Source of the DNA: Toxotes chatareus
Lineage: Eukaryota > Chordata > Actinopteri > Toxotidae
Reading direction: 5' to 3'
Assembly: GCA_016801885.1 (NCBI GenBank)
Contig: CM028900.1
Location: 17,750,972 to 17,814,971, forward strand
DNA length: 64,000 nt
In this document: piece by piece, positions 22,980 to 34,990 of the stretch
Position numbering within the stretch: position 1 is the stretch's first letter
Layout: every line of letters starts with the position of its first letter
Program-made: the position numbers and the translations under genes
The notes under the pieces: model-generated
Told to the model about the DNA's origin: nothing
Databases searched by the model: none
Seen by the model: only the letters and a program-made list of their open reading frames with translations

Positions 22980-23400
22980 CTCTCAGTTGTTTAGTTACAA
23001 CTCACCCCTCTTTTGTCCAGCCCTGAGCCAAGTTGTGACACTACTTTCTGAAGAGGAGCTCACATGCTTCCGACCCATCCAACTCTTTTGCCAGCATCCA
23101 GTCTTGGCCCCCAGGCAGACGGATCAGTCCTACATCTGGTTCCCCACTACTGCCACCGCTCCATCCAAAAACTATCAGGACAGAAATGCCAAAAACATAT
23201 TGTTTCTTCAGCGCCAACATTAAAGATGTAAGATAAAAAGCCCCACAGGTTCTGTTTAACCATCTGGATGTTGATGCAGTCATTATCCATGAGGGATCAA
23301 ACTATGTTCCCAGTCATAGCTCTTAAAACAGGACTTCATCCTCCTGTTCTTCCATTGCAAAGTTTAAAAAATGGAACATTTCACTTCTCCTGTGGGTGTA
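22980..23400 (+). pseudogene. LINE ORF1 relic (esterase-type)
   Basis: Translation in shifting plus-strand frames gives HLDVDAVIIHEGSN at 23259-23300, then LLKQDFILLF from about 23322. These match, in order, the block-III-like V-I-H-x-G-x-N-D region and the following S-E-x-L-K-x-D-F-x-x-L segment of the SGNH esterase domain in ORF1 of fish L2/CR1 LINEs. The catalytic-block Asp after Asn is replaced by Tyr, and at least one frame change lies between the two motifs. Upstream, 22980-23222 is open and may be the low-complexity N-terminal part. No reverse transcriptase follows, so this is a heavily decayed fragment. The call rests on two short motifs. Confidence 0.45.
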
Positions 23401-24697
23401 TGTGTCTGTGTATCTGTGTGCTACACAGAAAAGTGTTAATGACATTCATAATTTTATCTGTTTTTGAACAGTGTTTCAAAAAGGTTACTTTTCCCTTAGC
23501 AGAGCTAAAATGATAAACACTGCGGTCATTAGTCTGCATAGTCATTATTAGCAGTTATAATCATGGACTCAAGACCACATTAGCTGTGATGTGTTGCCAC
23601 ATCTCAACAAAGGTGGCTAGTGTTAAGTACAGGGGTCAGAGGAACCTGCAGGAAATTTAAAGACCTTTAACTCTTTTATAGTTACACACAGTATGTTGTC
23701 AATGGTGTTGTGATTGCAAAATGAACAGTAAGTCTGTAACACAACCCCAGACCCCAAATGCTGTTTACAGAGGATTTTTCCCCTGTGCTTGATGCAGGGG
23801 GAAGTCAAAACTGTGCTGAATGTCAACGTTAAACCAGGTTGTTATTTATCTGTAAATCAGGTTTGTAATTAGTGTGTTTGTTGAGGTGTGCAGAATGGGT
23901 TAATGTCTGTTGATGACCTTCTGATTATCATTAAAGACAATGACCTGCTTGAAAATTGCTGTTTTTTTTCCCCTTTTTTAATTTATTTTTTTTCCCCCCT
24001 TTTATTGGACAGTTGACCGTAAAGAGGCATGGGCACTGCAGTTCTGTGTCAGGTGCTGCTGTGGATGGTCAAATATGGCTAAAAAGCATAGTAGTGTCTG
24101 TACATGCTCCAGTTAGATAAAGTCAGTAAAGACAGACATGAAAGATGGCAGAACATACAAAGGTGCTATTTTACTAAACTGCTTTACTGCATCTGTTCAT
24201 GTATTATTAATTTCAATTGCTTTTGAAGCAAACATGCTTCTGCCTAGATTGTGTTCACCAGAAAGTTCTGTTCTGCTGTTCTTATACCTCAGAGAAAAAG
24301 CACATTACTTTGACTACAACAGACTTGGGTTTGATCTTTTCCTAACCTTAATCAAGTGCTTTGAGATGCCTAAACATAACTTTGAAACACATGCTTTAGC
24401 TGCCAGGAATGTGTACTGAAACACACTGAGAATTAATGTTGTGAAGATCAACATTTTGCCCAGACAACTAATACTTCGCTGATAAGTTACATGATTAGAA
24501 ATAATGCTGTTATGTTGATAAGAGTAAACGGCATATCTGCTAAAGCTTTTTGGCCAGTGAAATAAATTGTACATGAATGGGATTCATTCAAAGCAGTCCT
24601 GTTTTCAGAGATGTACACAGATAAAGACACGTGGACACCACTGGCACTTAAGTAATACTTATCATCATGTTTTTTTCTCAATAAATTTTTCACTCAA

Positions 24698-24717
24698 AGA
24701 GAGAGAGAGAGAGAGAG
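24698..24717. repeat. (GA)n microsatellite
   Basis: Ten uninterrupted GA dinucleotides. Confidence 0.95.
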
Positions 24718-25883
24718 CATCATTAGCACATTTGGAAATATCTTCCCCTTCCCCTATCAAGCTCTCTGTCTGTGCTTCTTAAATCCAGATTATCACATGA
24801 ATAACATGACTAAACACTGAGGCCAAAGAATCTAATGGTGAATTAGTCCTGATGCAGAGTTAGTTGTTGTGATGGTTTGCACCACCAACATTTGTGTGTG
24901 TTTGTGTCTATATATATATACATATAAATAATAATTATTTGACAGTTTGACAGTATTTATTATGTATTCAGCTTTAACTTCAGACAAAATGACAGCAACA
25001 AAAATTCTGTGTCAACAATGAGACCAAATTGCATCATTGCTCCATCCTTCTAATTTCCAGAAAAATATCTGGATAAATTGACCACATATTCAAAATCTAA
25101 ATAGTTACTTTCTGGTTTGAAAAAAATAATATAACTTGGGCGGGTAAAAGTTTCTGCAAATTTAGTGCTAATCCAATTCGAGGCGATTCCTCCCCCCTGG
25201 CATCCTGGAGAACTTCTGGTGTAGCAATTTTAAGATCCCAGATCCTTCAATACACATTTGTCACATTTGATTTGGACTAACAGCAAGTTACTCCTCTTAA
25301 AAAATGAGGTGCTGCCAACACTTAAGAAGTGTTAGTAGATACAGTTTTAAACTTTGGACAGGGCCAAGCTAGAAGTTTCCTTCTACTTGCGTTAAGCCAA
25401 ACTAACAGCCTCCTGACTCTAGCATTAAATGTAAAACTCAGACATGAGATGGGCGTTGATCCTTGCATCTAACTCTTAAAAATAATGCGAACAAGCCCAA
25501 AATGTCAAACTATTCATTCAAAGCTTGAATTGTAGGCGGTACTAAAGTTGCTTGGTAAGGGGCCTTTGGTAAAGGGTTTATTCTCACCATCATTAACCTT
25601 GTGGAGCTATTTGACCTCAAGCGCCCACCTTGACGTCCGCAGTGCAGTTATAGCCTGGCAGTTTGAGAAATTTGTACAACAGATGCTTGTGAAATATGGA
25701 GCCTCAGAGGAGTTTGAGCCAGTTACTTATGTATTTGACCAATTACCTTTAGAGATGTCTTGGTCCCTACTCATTGGTCAGTAGACACGGTGGCAGCAGG
25801 TCGATGCTAGACACACAGAGGTGACACTGGCCATGACCTTGCAGTTTCTGCCTAATGGACATTTCAAAGGTCAGGAGTCAAAG

Positions 25884-25885
<2 letters not shown>

Positions 25886-25914
<29 letters not shown>
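25886..25914. repeat. (CA)n microsatellite
   Basis: About fourteen uninterrupted CA dinucleotides. Confidence 0.95.
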
Positions 25915-25919
<5 letters not shown>

Positions 25920-28499
25920 AGCTCAAAGTAATGTTCTCAGTTTTCCTCATGATTCTGTGTCTGAGAATGTCTGTACACTTTTTAATTTCATTCATTCAAA
26001 CATTTCTCAAAAAAAAAAAATGGTTATGATGGTTTATTTTTTTTGTCTGCCTCAGACCTTATGTTTGACCCCATGAGACCATGTCCAGGCACAATGAAGT
26101 CCCTGGAATGATGTTACTTATTCACTTAAGCCCCTGAGGACATAGGCCAAACCTCTAGCCAAATAAAATTAGACCCAATGAAAGTGGGGTGCAGCATAGT
26201 ATGATATTATTCTACCCCACCAATATCAGAAAATATAAAAAAATATAAAAAATATATAAGTATTAGAAACACACAGTACAACACAGCCCAACAGCATCTC
26301 AGAGAACACCTAAAAAAAACTGCACTGAGTATGAATTTAAAGGTAGGATCTGTTGCATGGCTGCTGTATTATGTTGCCTGATTGCCTGATTAGTTGCCAG
26401 CTGAGTGTAAACTGGCCACTGAATTAAAATAAAAATCGTGATTTGAACTTAAGTGGTTTTTGGCTCATTGAATTGAAGAATAATTGAAAATGATTATTTC
26501 TACCTTAAGAACAGTGCAACCAATAGCTGCTTGTATAACTGAGACAGCAGTCTGAGTTGGTATAAGTCTGTTCAGTCACTATGTATGCACAACTTGCCTT
26601 CACCAGGGGCTAGCCTAGCTGTGATGCACATTTTAGCATTAAGTATCCTGTATTTGCTGTGGATAAGTGCCAGCATGTGAGTCTGTTATCAAAGCCAGAT
26701 TTTCAAAGAATAAAGACAGAACACCATATCCCAGAGGCTCAGTGTCAGTTCTCTCAGTCCCTGTCAACCCATTTGAAAACACTTACAATTATATCATCTT
26801 TGTCACGTTGTGTTGGTGGAAAAAAAAAAGAAACACTGCCATTAATATGATGAAATACAGTAATACCACAGAGATCCCAATGCTGTGAAAGCAATCTCCA
26901 AAAAGAGGACCTTCAGAGATGTGATGTGATGTGATGTATATGTCATAAACATTTTCTGGTGTAGTATCTCCAGTGGCAATCACATATATTTTTAGGTGCA
27001 AGTGGCACCTTTTTTTTTCTTCTGAGAGTCATTGCTTTCGCACATCTCCACAACTAGGTTGTCAGTCTTCATAAATTGTTACCTCAGCATTTGTCCTGAG
27101 AAGCTGCCCATGCTGCTTGATTGACACACTAAAATAAATGGCAAAAGCTTTGCAGCAGGACTGTCAACTTTTATGTTAATGGTAGCTCTTATGCTCTACT
27201 TACTGCAGATCAAACCACAGATGAGTGATTTAAAGCTTTGGATGAACAGCAAAATTTCCTGGCTCTTAATCATTGAAGCAAATGAGAGGAGTCTTAGGTA
27301 TGAAACTTCACATATAGTGTTGTGTATTTCTTTTTTATCATCTTTTTCTAAAGTGGTGTTTTAGCATCCTAATGAATTCATTGCAGTCAAATCCTGCTTT
27401 AAAACCTAGGCAATAGTTGCCAAATAATGCAGCAGTGTTTTGAGTAATGAGTCTTAAAACATGCCAAGCAAGTTAATAAGGTGTCACAGTTTTGGCTGCT
27501 GGTATTTCCGTCAAATGTTGTTCTGGCCAGTTCCCACCGCACTCATCATGTGATCACTGAAGGGGAACAAAGAAAACTGCATGAAAACATAGCTCGAGTC
27601 TTGCCTCCTACATATACAGCCTGGGGTTGTACAGCTGGGTCTCTACACAACTCACGAAAGCAGTCCTGGAATTTGCAAACCACAACTGTGCCATCGAACA
27701 TTCACAGCTATAAATATTCTGTCTGGTTGTAATTAGGCTTTGATCTTGTTAACAATCAGAAATGCGGCATCTTTACACACATCTGACCGCTTTCACCGCA
27801 CAACTGTGAGAAGAGATGACCTCTTCAGGGGAGCGCAGAGAGAAAGAGTGGATCTTATTTTTTCTTTCCATTTCCTGCATGAGTGGATCTGAGCGCAGGC
27901 TTTGGTCTGCTTTTGTCTCCTCTCACTGCTGTTTCTCTCATCTGTTCCCTGCCTCACGCTTGACATTTCTTCTCCATATTGGTCAGTCTCCATAGGAGGC
28001 AAGGAAAAAAACAACAACAACAGAAAAGACACCTGGGCAACAATGAAAAACAATTATTTAGGCAACCTTCGATGTTACTTGCTGCCAAGGAAAAGGTGCT
28101 AATTGCTGCTACTCAGAAGACAATCTATGCCTCATTTTATTTTCTCTCCTTCTCAAGCCCCTGTGTTAGTTAATTAGGAAATGAGGGATCATGTTTTTGT
28201 CTGTTGAAGAAAAAAGAAATAAAAGACTGAAGCACAGAGGTATCTTTTAATAGAATGGGAACTCAAATGCAGACCAGATCAAATGTGATTAGCGGCATGC
28301 TCTATGAGAGCTGGCAAGTGAAGAAAAATACCTGTTTTGGAACTAATGGAAGGAGGCTTCATGAATTTAAGTATCTGCATGGGGAAAAAAATTACAACAG
28401 ACAGAGAGGAAGAGTGTGGAGATCAGATCAGTTCTACACCCTCTCAATCATCCAGCTGTGAAGTCAAACACCAGCGCCTAGAGATAGAGTCATTTGTAA

Positions 28500-29200
28500 G
28501 ATAAATAAAGCTAGATACAGCAGTCTGCCCTCCTGAACCAGACACAGGAAGAGTAGCTGGGCTTCTCTCTCTGTCATCTGTCGCAGGGCCGAAGCTCAGC
28601 CTAGAAACTATCAGGAAGATGATGTGTCTCTAGAGACAAAGACGCCTGGGGAAAGAGGCAGCTCTTAATCATCAGAGACCCACTTCTCTGGCATTTCTCT
28701 CATTGTTACGGGACACCCTAGCTTATACACACATACCGCGTCTCCTCATAATGCTATTTGCATACTTGCAAATCCTCACAAAATGCAATTCTGTGCTCTC
28801 ATTTATTTTGGACTTCAAGACAATGGCATCTCTAAACTGAGAGTGTTAGTTATTTCCTTTCACTGGCTGTTATTAGGCAGTATAATAGCCCTCCGAACAA
28901 GGCAAAGGCCTATGTGGCTAATTAGAGACGTGGACTCAAACATGGCTCATGTCTTCAAATAGAGTCTGGCATGCTTGAGTGGAGAATGACAGAGGGAATC
29001 CATCTCCAGTCGTCTCCCCCCCTCCATTAGGTCTGTATGGGAGCAGAAGCCAGCCACAGTGGGCTATTTCAGCAGGGCTGCAGAGAGCAGCCTGGAGGAT
29101 GATCATTTGTTACCAGTCAGTCAAGAAGCTCCAGACCCACCTCACCTCAGGAGGTGAGGTGGTATGACCTCAGGCAAATCTGACAGACACCAACTGTGAG
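28500..29200. promoter_or_regulatory. Candidate conserved non-coding block
   Basis: A GC-balanced, repeat-free stretch with TF-like words, including the POU octamer-type ATTTGCAT near 28756 followed by ACTTGCAAAT, GGCTAATTAGAG near 28917 (a homeodomain-type TAATTA core) and CCATTAGG. It lacks frames with codon bias. Such texture is typical of conserved non-coding elements near vertebrate developmental genes, but conservation cannot be tested from one sequence. Confidence 0.25.
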
Positions 29201-29389
29201 AGAAATTAGATGTGATGTGTGATCAATAAGGGGCATGTCTGAATTATCCATGTGCAACATAACACTGAAATCGTGAATCTGTCAGCGTTGTTATAGTTTT
29301 ACTCCCACTAAGCTGCATTGTATGATCTCTGTTGGTAACGTGCTCCTATCAAACTTGTTGAGCTGTTTGTGGTTCATTGCGTTTCCTGT

Positions 29390-30030
29390 GTGCTAGCCCG
29401 GGGTCAGAATTAGTATTTGAGGTAATGGAAATTAATGGCTACGCAGCTAATGACTAAAGTACCTAATGGAAAAAATTAGGTAGCTGCTGTGCTCAAATGT
29501 CACATGGAGTGTGACATGGAGTGTTACAACAATGGCTGTAACATTTTAATTGGCCTTTTTCGCAGCAGACATCATGATCTGTAATGGTAAGAAAATCACT
29601 GGTGATACCAGTTACATTTCTGTTCTATCCAAGTGTCCCAGTAATCACTGCGTGGCAGAACACCAAGGCCCTGTACCTGAAGCAGTTAGTGTTACTGATT
29701 ACACCTCCTACTGTGAGATGTCAAAAGGTCTTCTGTGAAAAAGGCCAATTATTGTTATATTCAGTATTTAAATATATTTATATTTATATTTGAGTGCATA
29801 TTAAATTGTATATGGCCACCAGCACCAATCAACTATTTACAGTTTTACAGATTTATCCCACACTGTTTGGGACTTGTAAATGATTAGTTTCTACACCCAC
29901 ATACACATGCCACATACAGTACTGTATACGATACTGTATTTAGTATGTGTGTGTTTTTACTAGTTATAACCCAGTCCAGGGTCTATTTTGAACATTTGTT
30001 TTAATATGTTCTAACTCCCACTTAATATTT
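29390..30030. promoter_or_regulatory. Possible regulatory block and AT-rich flank
   Basis: The first 170 bp hold several ATTAATGG, GCTAATGAC, CCTAATGG and ATTAGG words close together. The remainder is AT-rich, with TATTTATATTT and ACACACATGCC-type simple sequence. No gene was seen. Confidence 0.2.
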
Positions 30031-30197
30031 TCTTGCTGCCAGCATTTTCAAATACAGAATGAGCCAGGCAACAGCATGAGTCCATTCTCATTCCTGTTTT
30101 GGTTTTCACTATTATGACCTATTGGGGGCAGTAAGCCACCAGAAACAGACCTGCATTCAGTGAGTGAGAGGCAAGGATAAGTATAGGACAATACCAG

Positions 30198-30249
30198 TCT
30201 CTCTCTCTCTCTCTCTCTCTGACACACAACCACACACACACACACACAC
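30198..30249. repeat. Compound (TC)n-(CA)n microsatellite
   Basis: A TC run (30198-30220), a short spacer and a CA run (30231-30249). Confidence 0.95.
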
Positions 30250-30514
30250 TTACATGAAAATGACTAGAATGAGTAAAAAAAAACAAAAATCTGCATTCAC
30301 TGTCAGTCTAGGAACCAAATTACTAATGCCTGAGATGAACCCCCTCTCAAATGCTAACCTGTTAAGTAAACAATCAATGGGTGAATGTGGGAAGGGAAAA
30401 AGCTGCCCTCATTTTGCCTTGTTTGGGAAAACAAGGGGATCCAATAAAGGCCTCAGACACAAGGTGGAACTGCAATTAATATTCTTGTGCTGAGAAGTGG
30501 GCTTGATTTTAGGC

Positions 30515-30980
30515 CGGTCACGAGGACCTGCTTGCGGCCTTACTCTCCCTCTTTGCTTCACACAAGTCAGATAATTACCTATTGAGATTTCATCCTGACA
30601 GCCTTTCTACTGCGAGTGAAGAAGAGTCTCCGTGTGTGAATGATAGCGAGAGAGAGCAGAGGGAGTAATAAACTCAGGAGAAATTAATATACCATTGCTC
30701 AACACATGTAAAAAATGACTGTCTTCACAGAGGCATTTTTTTTTCCTTTTTGCAGTGGCGACTGTATAGGTGGGAAATTAAATTTTAAGCTTGCCAGAGT
30801 TTCGGAGGACATTTGTTTTGACACTAAAAAGACGACTAACAGATGTACTCTGATGAGTGGATAGCAAGCCAGACCAACTGGATATTGATGTCCTTTGGCT
30901 GATTCATCTAAATCAGTGGTAAAAGAGGGGACATTTGTTTTCAGTGGAGGGGGCTATTTATCAACAGTGATTGATATCCA
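30515..30980. promoter_or_regulatory. Candidate conserved non-coding block
   Basis: Repeat-free, GC-balanced sequence flanked by low-complexity DNA. It holds CAGATAATTACCTATTGAG near 30568, GAGAAATTAATATACC near 30679 and CTGATTCATCTAAATCAG near 30898. The last contains a near-palindrome, CTGATTCATCTAAATCAG. No open frame of note. The regulatory call is inference from texture. Confidence 0.25.
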
Positions 30981-31357
30981 GCAACACTGGACTGCCTGAG
31001 GCTGCACTCATCCATCCGGTGCCAATCACTGTGCTTTGCCAGAGAAATTCACACTGCCTTGAGCACTGGAGTCCAGCTGCTGTGTGCTTGTACAGTGGTG
31101 ATGTATTTTTCATATACAGAAGTCTAATATATTGGCATATTTATTTAGACATGTATTTGCAGTTTATTGTAGCATTCTGAATAACATATTTGCGATATGC
31201 TGTGTCAATTCAAAACAATCGTTAATCATAGTCACTGTTTATTCCAGCATCATGTGTATGTGCAGTGAGGGCAGGGTGATACAGCCAAGACTGTTAGCAC
31301 AGAAGAAAAGTAAAGTCAAGAAAAGAATATGGTGTCCTTGAATCGTAAACACCAGCC

Positions 31358-31718
31358 GCGGCTACATGCACATGTTTTTTTCATTCAGAATCATTCTGAT
31401 AAAGATTTCTGGTCAGCTGTATACCTGGGATGCAACTTTAACCGGAACAGCAGGATGAGCCACGCACAAAAGTGATGAATGCGTCATGCATTCAGCTGCC
31501 TCAGCGGCTAACTCATTTCAGGCGTGTGTTTGATCACGTTCAAGTGGAGAAACGGAGCAATTTTTTCATTTGATCAGTTTGAAAACGTTGGTTTGAAGTC
31601 TAAAGTCTTCTTCTGCAATCACTTAAAATGTGTTCTGATTGAGTTGTTTATATGGAGAATTTTCATTCTGTTTTAGCTTTTATACTGATTATAATCAGAA
31701 TATAGGCTTTATGTAAAC
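31358..31718. mobile_element. Small inverted-repeat element (MITE-like)
   Basis: The left end GGCTACATGCACATG and the reverse complement of the right end, GGTTTACATAAAG, are similar. Just inside each end is an ATTCTGA-type palindrome: TCAGAAT-C-ATTCTGA at 31385-31399 and CTGATTATAATCAG at 31685-31698. The interior (about 300 bp) has no coding capacity. The layout fits a non-autonomous DNA transposon of a type common in teleosts. Identity of the ends is imperfect, so it is old. Confidence 0.45.
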
Positions 31719-32507
31719 CTACCTAATGACTCTTTGCGTGCAGGCCATGTTGCCTGCCGTCCGGCATTAGATAAGAAAGAAAAAGAAGAAAAGGGCTCGT
31801 TGTCTCCTTTTGAGATTCAGTCTGTGTGTGCTCTGTTCTCCTGTGGCTAGCTGGTTTGGTCCTGTTTTTCTCTTTTTGGAACAGGGCTGGGTAATTCTGC
31901 AGCACATTGCATGTCTGCGTGGAATTTGTTTTATTAAACTCAGCAGGTTTAAAGGTGAATAACTTTGCCAAATCACAAATGATTTTCTAGTTAGTTATTT
32001 TTGTTGCAGTAGTTTAGTCACTGCTTCTTTCATTATGCCAGACTATTGTTGTTTGATTAGTTTGGGTTAAACTATACTGCATTCTTTAATTTGAAATCAC
32101 ATTTTCTTTGCTCTTACCCCTATTATGGAAGGACATTAGAAAATAAAATCATCTCTTTTTCACAGTTGGCAACCATTTAAATAAAAGCTTAAACATCACC
32201 TCTATTTACTCTCCACTCCCTCAGTTTTGTTACCTTTAAAACTCACTGGCTCTTTTGTTGTCATCTCTATTTTGGTATGTATATATCGTGTACAGTACAG
32301 AAATTACCAAACTACAGATACTAAAAATGGCTGCTCTTTTTGACCAGGAAATGTAAGACCAAAAACTGCAGACCTAAATTGGCCCAAATGTCTGAATGCT
32401 TGTTACATCGATTAGAGATTGGGATAAGAAGGGATTACATCTCCAGATGACTCCTGCATTGACTCTAGCCTTCACTGTCTCTGTTGTTAATGACTGAAAA
32501 CAGTTTG

Positions 32508-32510
<3 letters not shown>
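31719..32510. other. Non-coding DNA, no clear feature
   Basis: No supported exon, RNA gene or transposon end was seen. Confidence 0.45.

Positions 32511-32554
<44 letters not shown>
32511..32554. repeat. (TA)n microsatellite
   Basis: About twenty-one uninterrupted TA dinucleotides. Confidence 0.97.
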
Positions 32555-32559
<5 letters not shown>

Positions 32560-32564
32560 AATTG

Positions 32565-32775
32565 AAATAATTTCACTTAGTTTGAACAGATGAGTCTTTA
32601 CAACAGTTTGTGCCAGGGAAGCTTTGCCTCTGTTTGTTTATTTTCACTGAAGACATTAGATCTTTGTTGCAGGTAAACAGCATTTGCTAAGTACTGAGCA
32701 ACTTCAGCAGGTAGACGGTGTAAGGAGATTTTAGCCCCAAAGTCGGTCACTCTCAACTAATTTTAGAATTGTGCT
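32565..32775 (+). repeat. Unnamed dispersed repeat, plus-oriented copy
   Basis: The block containing GATGAGTCTTTACAACAG, TTTGTGCC, TTTGCCTCT, CAGCATTTGCTAAGTACTG, AGCAACTTCAGC, GATTTTAGCCCC and CAACTAATTTTAGAATTG recurs in reverse orientation at 36405-36590. The shared order over about 200 bp with substitutions and small indels defines a repeat family. I see no coding potential or terminal repeats. Confidence 0.85.
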
Positions 32776-33519
32776 GATCCATGAAAAGGCAAACAACAGC
32801 ATCAGTCATTTCAGCAGGTGTCCCAAAATGATGTGTTTACGTTCAAGTGACTAAGCCCTCTAGCAGCTGTAGCAATTATGATGGGAGCAAAGGAGGAAGT
32901 AAAATGATGATACTATAGAGTGACAGAGTCCACACAGGCTAGCGGATGGGTCAAGAAAAGATTGGACTTCAACACAGAAGATAGTGAGAGTTTGTCAAGA
33001 GGGTTATTTTTACTCATGCAGTGTACTGCGTGTGAGGCTAAAAGGCCCTGAGATGGGAAATGATGGGAGAGGGAGGAGAGCTGAAGTGCAGTATAGGTCC
33101 CTGGCTGCACTCAGACTGGGAATCTTGTGATTACTTGGCCTATTTAAACCCAATTTACAGTCATTTGATGTTATTATGGCACAGTTCTTTGATCAGTGTT
33201 TCCTTTTTGTATTTCATTCTTGCAGGTGACGCAATACACATTTAAGCTGCTTACAGGAGCCATAATGCAAACAGTGTAGTGTGAACGATCCATGCTATGC
33301 CAATGGTCAATAGCTGCAAAATATTCAAATAAGTTGTAAAGACAGGGAAGAAGCTGAAAGGTTATTGTTGGAATCACTGACATGAACAATGCAGGTTTCA
33401 AACTTGGCAAAAAAAAAGAAAAAAGAAAAAACACATTCCCACATTCCCACCCATGGGTACTCAGTGGTCACTATTACATTATCACCAGTTGTGACAGCAT
33501 GACTGGAATTATTTTCACA
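32776..33519. other. Non-coding DNA, no clear feature
   Basis: Only short frames without domains. An A-rich run lies at 33410-33432. Confidence 0.45.
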
Positions 33520-33875
33520 TCTGTCTGTGTGTGTGTCTGTATCATCATGGTATGATGTGGTCCAGGAGACACACATCGTAGCAGGAACTACCACAGAAGC
33601 AGTTTTGAGTACTTTGGCAGGTGTTTAAATGTCTGTCTGTCTGTCCACACCCCATCTTCAAACTTTTGATCTCAGCTACACACCTGTAAAGTTTGGTGAC
33701 TGCATCTTGTACTGTAACGACGCTATCATGGTGACAGAACCTGTCCACAGACAAACATACAGATATACACACACCTGCCAAATTACTCAAAACTGCCTCT
33801 GTAGTAGTTCCTGCTACAGTAGGTGTCTCCAGGACCACATTTTGCTGTGATGACACACACACACATACACCGACA
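33520..33875. mobile_element. Foldback (long inverted repeat) element
   Basis: The left arm (about 33520-33650) contains GTGGTCCAGGAGACACAC, GTAGCAGGAACTACCACAG and GCAGTTTTGAGTACTTTGGC. The right arm (about 33745-33875) contains the reverse complements of near-identical words: GTGGTCCTGGAGACACC, GTAGCAGGAACTACTACAG and GCAGTTTTGAGTAATTTGGC. The arms are about 100-130 bp with a spacer of about 95 bp. The spacer and arms hold frames that mirror each other because of the symmetry and are not genes. It is most likely a MITE or foldback transposon; the transcript would form a long hairpin. Confidence 0.8.
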
Positions 33876-34113
33876 GACTCACAAGGTGAAAATAATACTT
33901 AGGGATTTATTATGTTGAAGATCCCTGATTTGTGTCCTGGTTGGGATATTTGCTGTGTATCGTCTCTCTGCTGTCTCAGTGCATCTGTCTAATATCTCAC
34001 ACATACAGACCTGTCCTTAACAATCCAGACAACCCAGGCTGTTTTCTTCAACTGGTCCAATGCAGATGTTGTGAACTGCACAGTACAAAAAAATGAGACA
34101 ATGAATATATTTT
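33876..34113. other. Non-coding DNA
   Basis: No feature seen. Confidence 0.4.
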
Positions 34114-34990
34114 AACTCAACTCAGCTCAACGTTCAATCAATTTATATAGCATCTTTCATACAAACATGCATCACATTAAACAGTATTAAATTTTTTTCA
34201 TACAAATCTATAAATGAATGATGTTTGCAAGATTAAAATGCATAACAATGAAACAGTAAAGTGATGAAAAGAAGTCAATAACATAAATAATATTACACCA
34301 GGGATAACAAGTGATCTAAATCCAATGTTTAATAAAAACTTAAGCTAAAACTATTGTAAATTTACCTCAAATTTCTTTTTAAAAAAATACCAAGAGAGCT
34401 TCCAGAGGCAGTGTTTCACAGTTTAGGGGCATAAAAACAGAGGCAGCCTCACCGGTACTTTTATAGGACACATAAGGAACATTTAAAAGAGAAGCAGTGG
34501 AGGACCTAAGTGATCTGGCTGGAACGTAAAATGAAAGAAAAGCTCTAGTGTAGGGAGGGGCTAGGCCATGTAAAACTTTATGGACAAGTAAAAGAACTTT
34601 AAAATCAATTGTGAAAGGTACAGGTGGCCGGTGCAGTGTCTGAAGCAGTGGGGTAATGTGATCCATTTTCTTTGTTTTAGTTAAGACTCTGGCCGCAGCA
34701 TTTTGAATAGGCTGTAGACTTTTTAGGTAATCCAGTAAAAAGGGAATTACAATAGTCTAAACAGCACATAATAAAAGCATGAACGAGCATTTCAGCATCT
34801 TTCAGAGTCTGACTTTGGCAAAATTTGTGAGATGAAAAACAAACGTTTTAATGACCCTTTTTAAACGAGAATCAAAATTAAGATATGAGTTTAAAATCCC
34901 TCCCAGATTTGTGATTTGTGTTTTAATTTGTTTGTTAAGATCTCCAAGGGTGTAGATTTTCTCTAGCCTCTTTTGGTCCTATTATTTAAT
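34114..34990 (-). mobile_element. L2-clade LINE, 5'-truncated 3' end
   Basis: Read on the minus strand, the segment begins with IIGPKR, continues with NLGGI and FDSRLKRVIKT, then LVHAFI/LDYCNSL, the LPKKS block, KMDHITPLLQTLHRPP, FKVLLLVHKVLHGLAP and ends YVPARSLRSS. This is the conserved region C-terminal to the reverse transcriptase of L2-type LINEs. Several frameshifts interrupt it. The 3' UTR ends with AAAGATGCTATATAAATTG followed by a short A-T-G-C repeat tail (34114-34136 on the plus strand), the usual L2 3' end. Everything upstream, including the catalytic YADD region, is missing, as expected from incomplete reverse transcription. Confidence 0.88.
34379..34666 (-). pseudogene. LINE reverse transcriptase C-terminal frame
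   Basis: An uninterrupted 95-codon piece of the LINE polyprotein: DHITPLLQTLHRPPVPF, then FKVLLLVHKVLHGLAPPY and ARSLRSS, ending near MPLNCETLPLEALL. In intact relatives the last part reads as a W-N-x-L-P type motif, so the reading frame is damaged here too. It carries no catalytic residue and encodes no functional enzyme. It is not a host gene although it is the longest frame in this part of the window. Confidence 0.85.

Larger units (their letters stand above)
23401..28499. other. Non-coding intergenic or intronic DNA
   Basis: No exon could be supported. It holds a T-rich low-complexity section (23958-24003), a GA run at 24698-24717, a CA run at 25886-25914, a short (GATGT)n near 26918-26938 and A-runs near 26009 and 26820. 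Confidence 0.5.

Noticed and set aside
34379..34666. Host gene encoding a 95-residue protein
   Set aside because: The sequence is the C-terminal part of an L2 LINE reverse transcriptase polyprotein.
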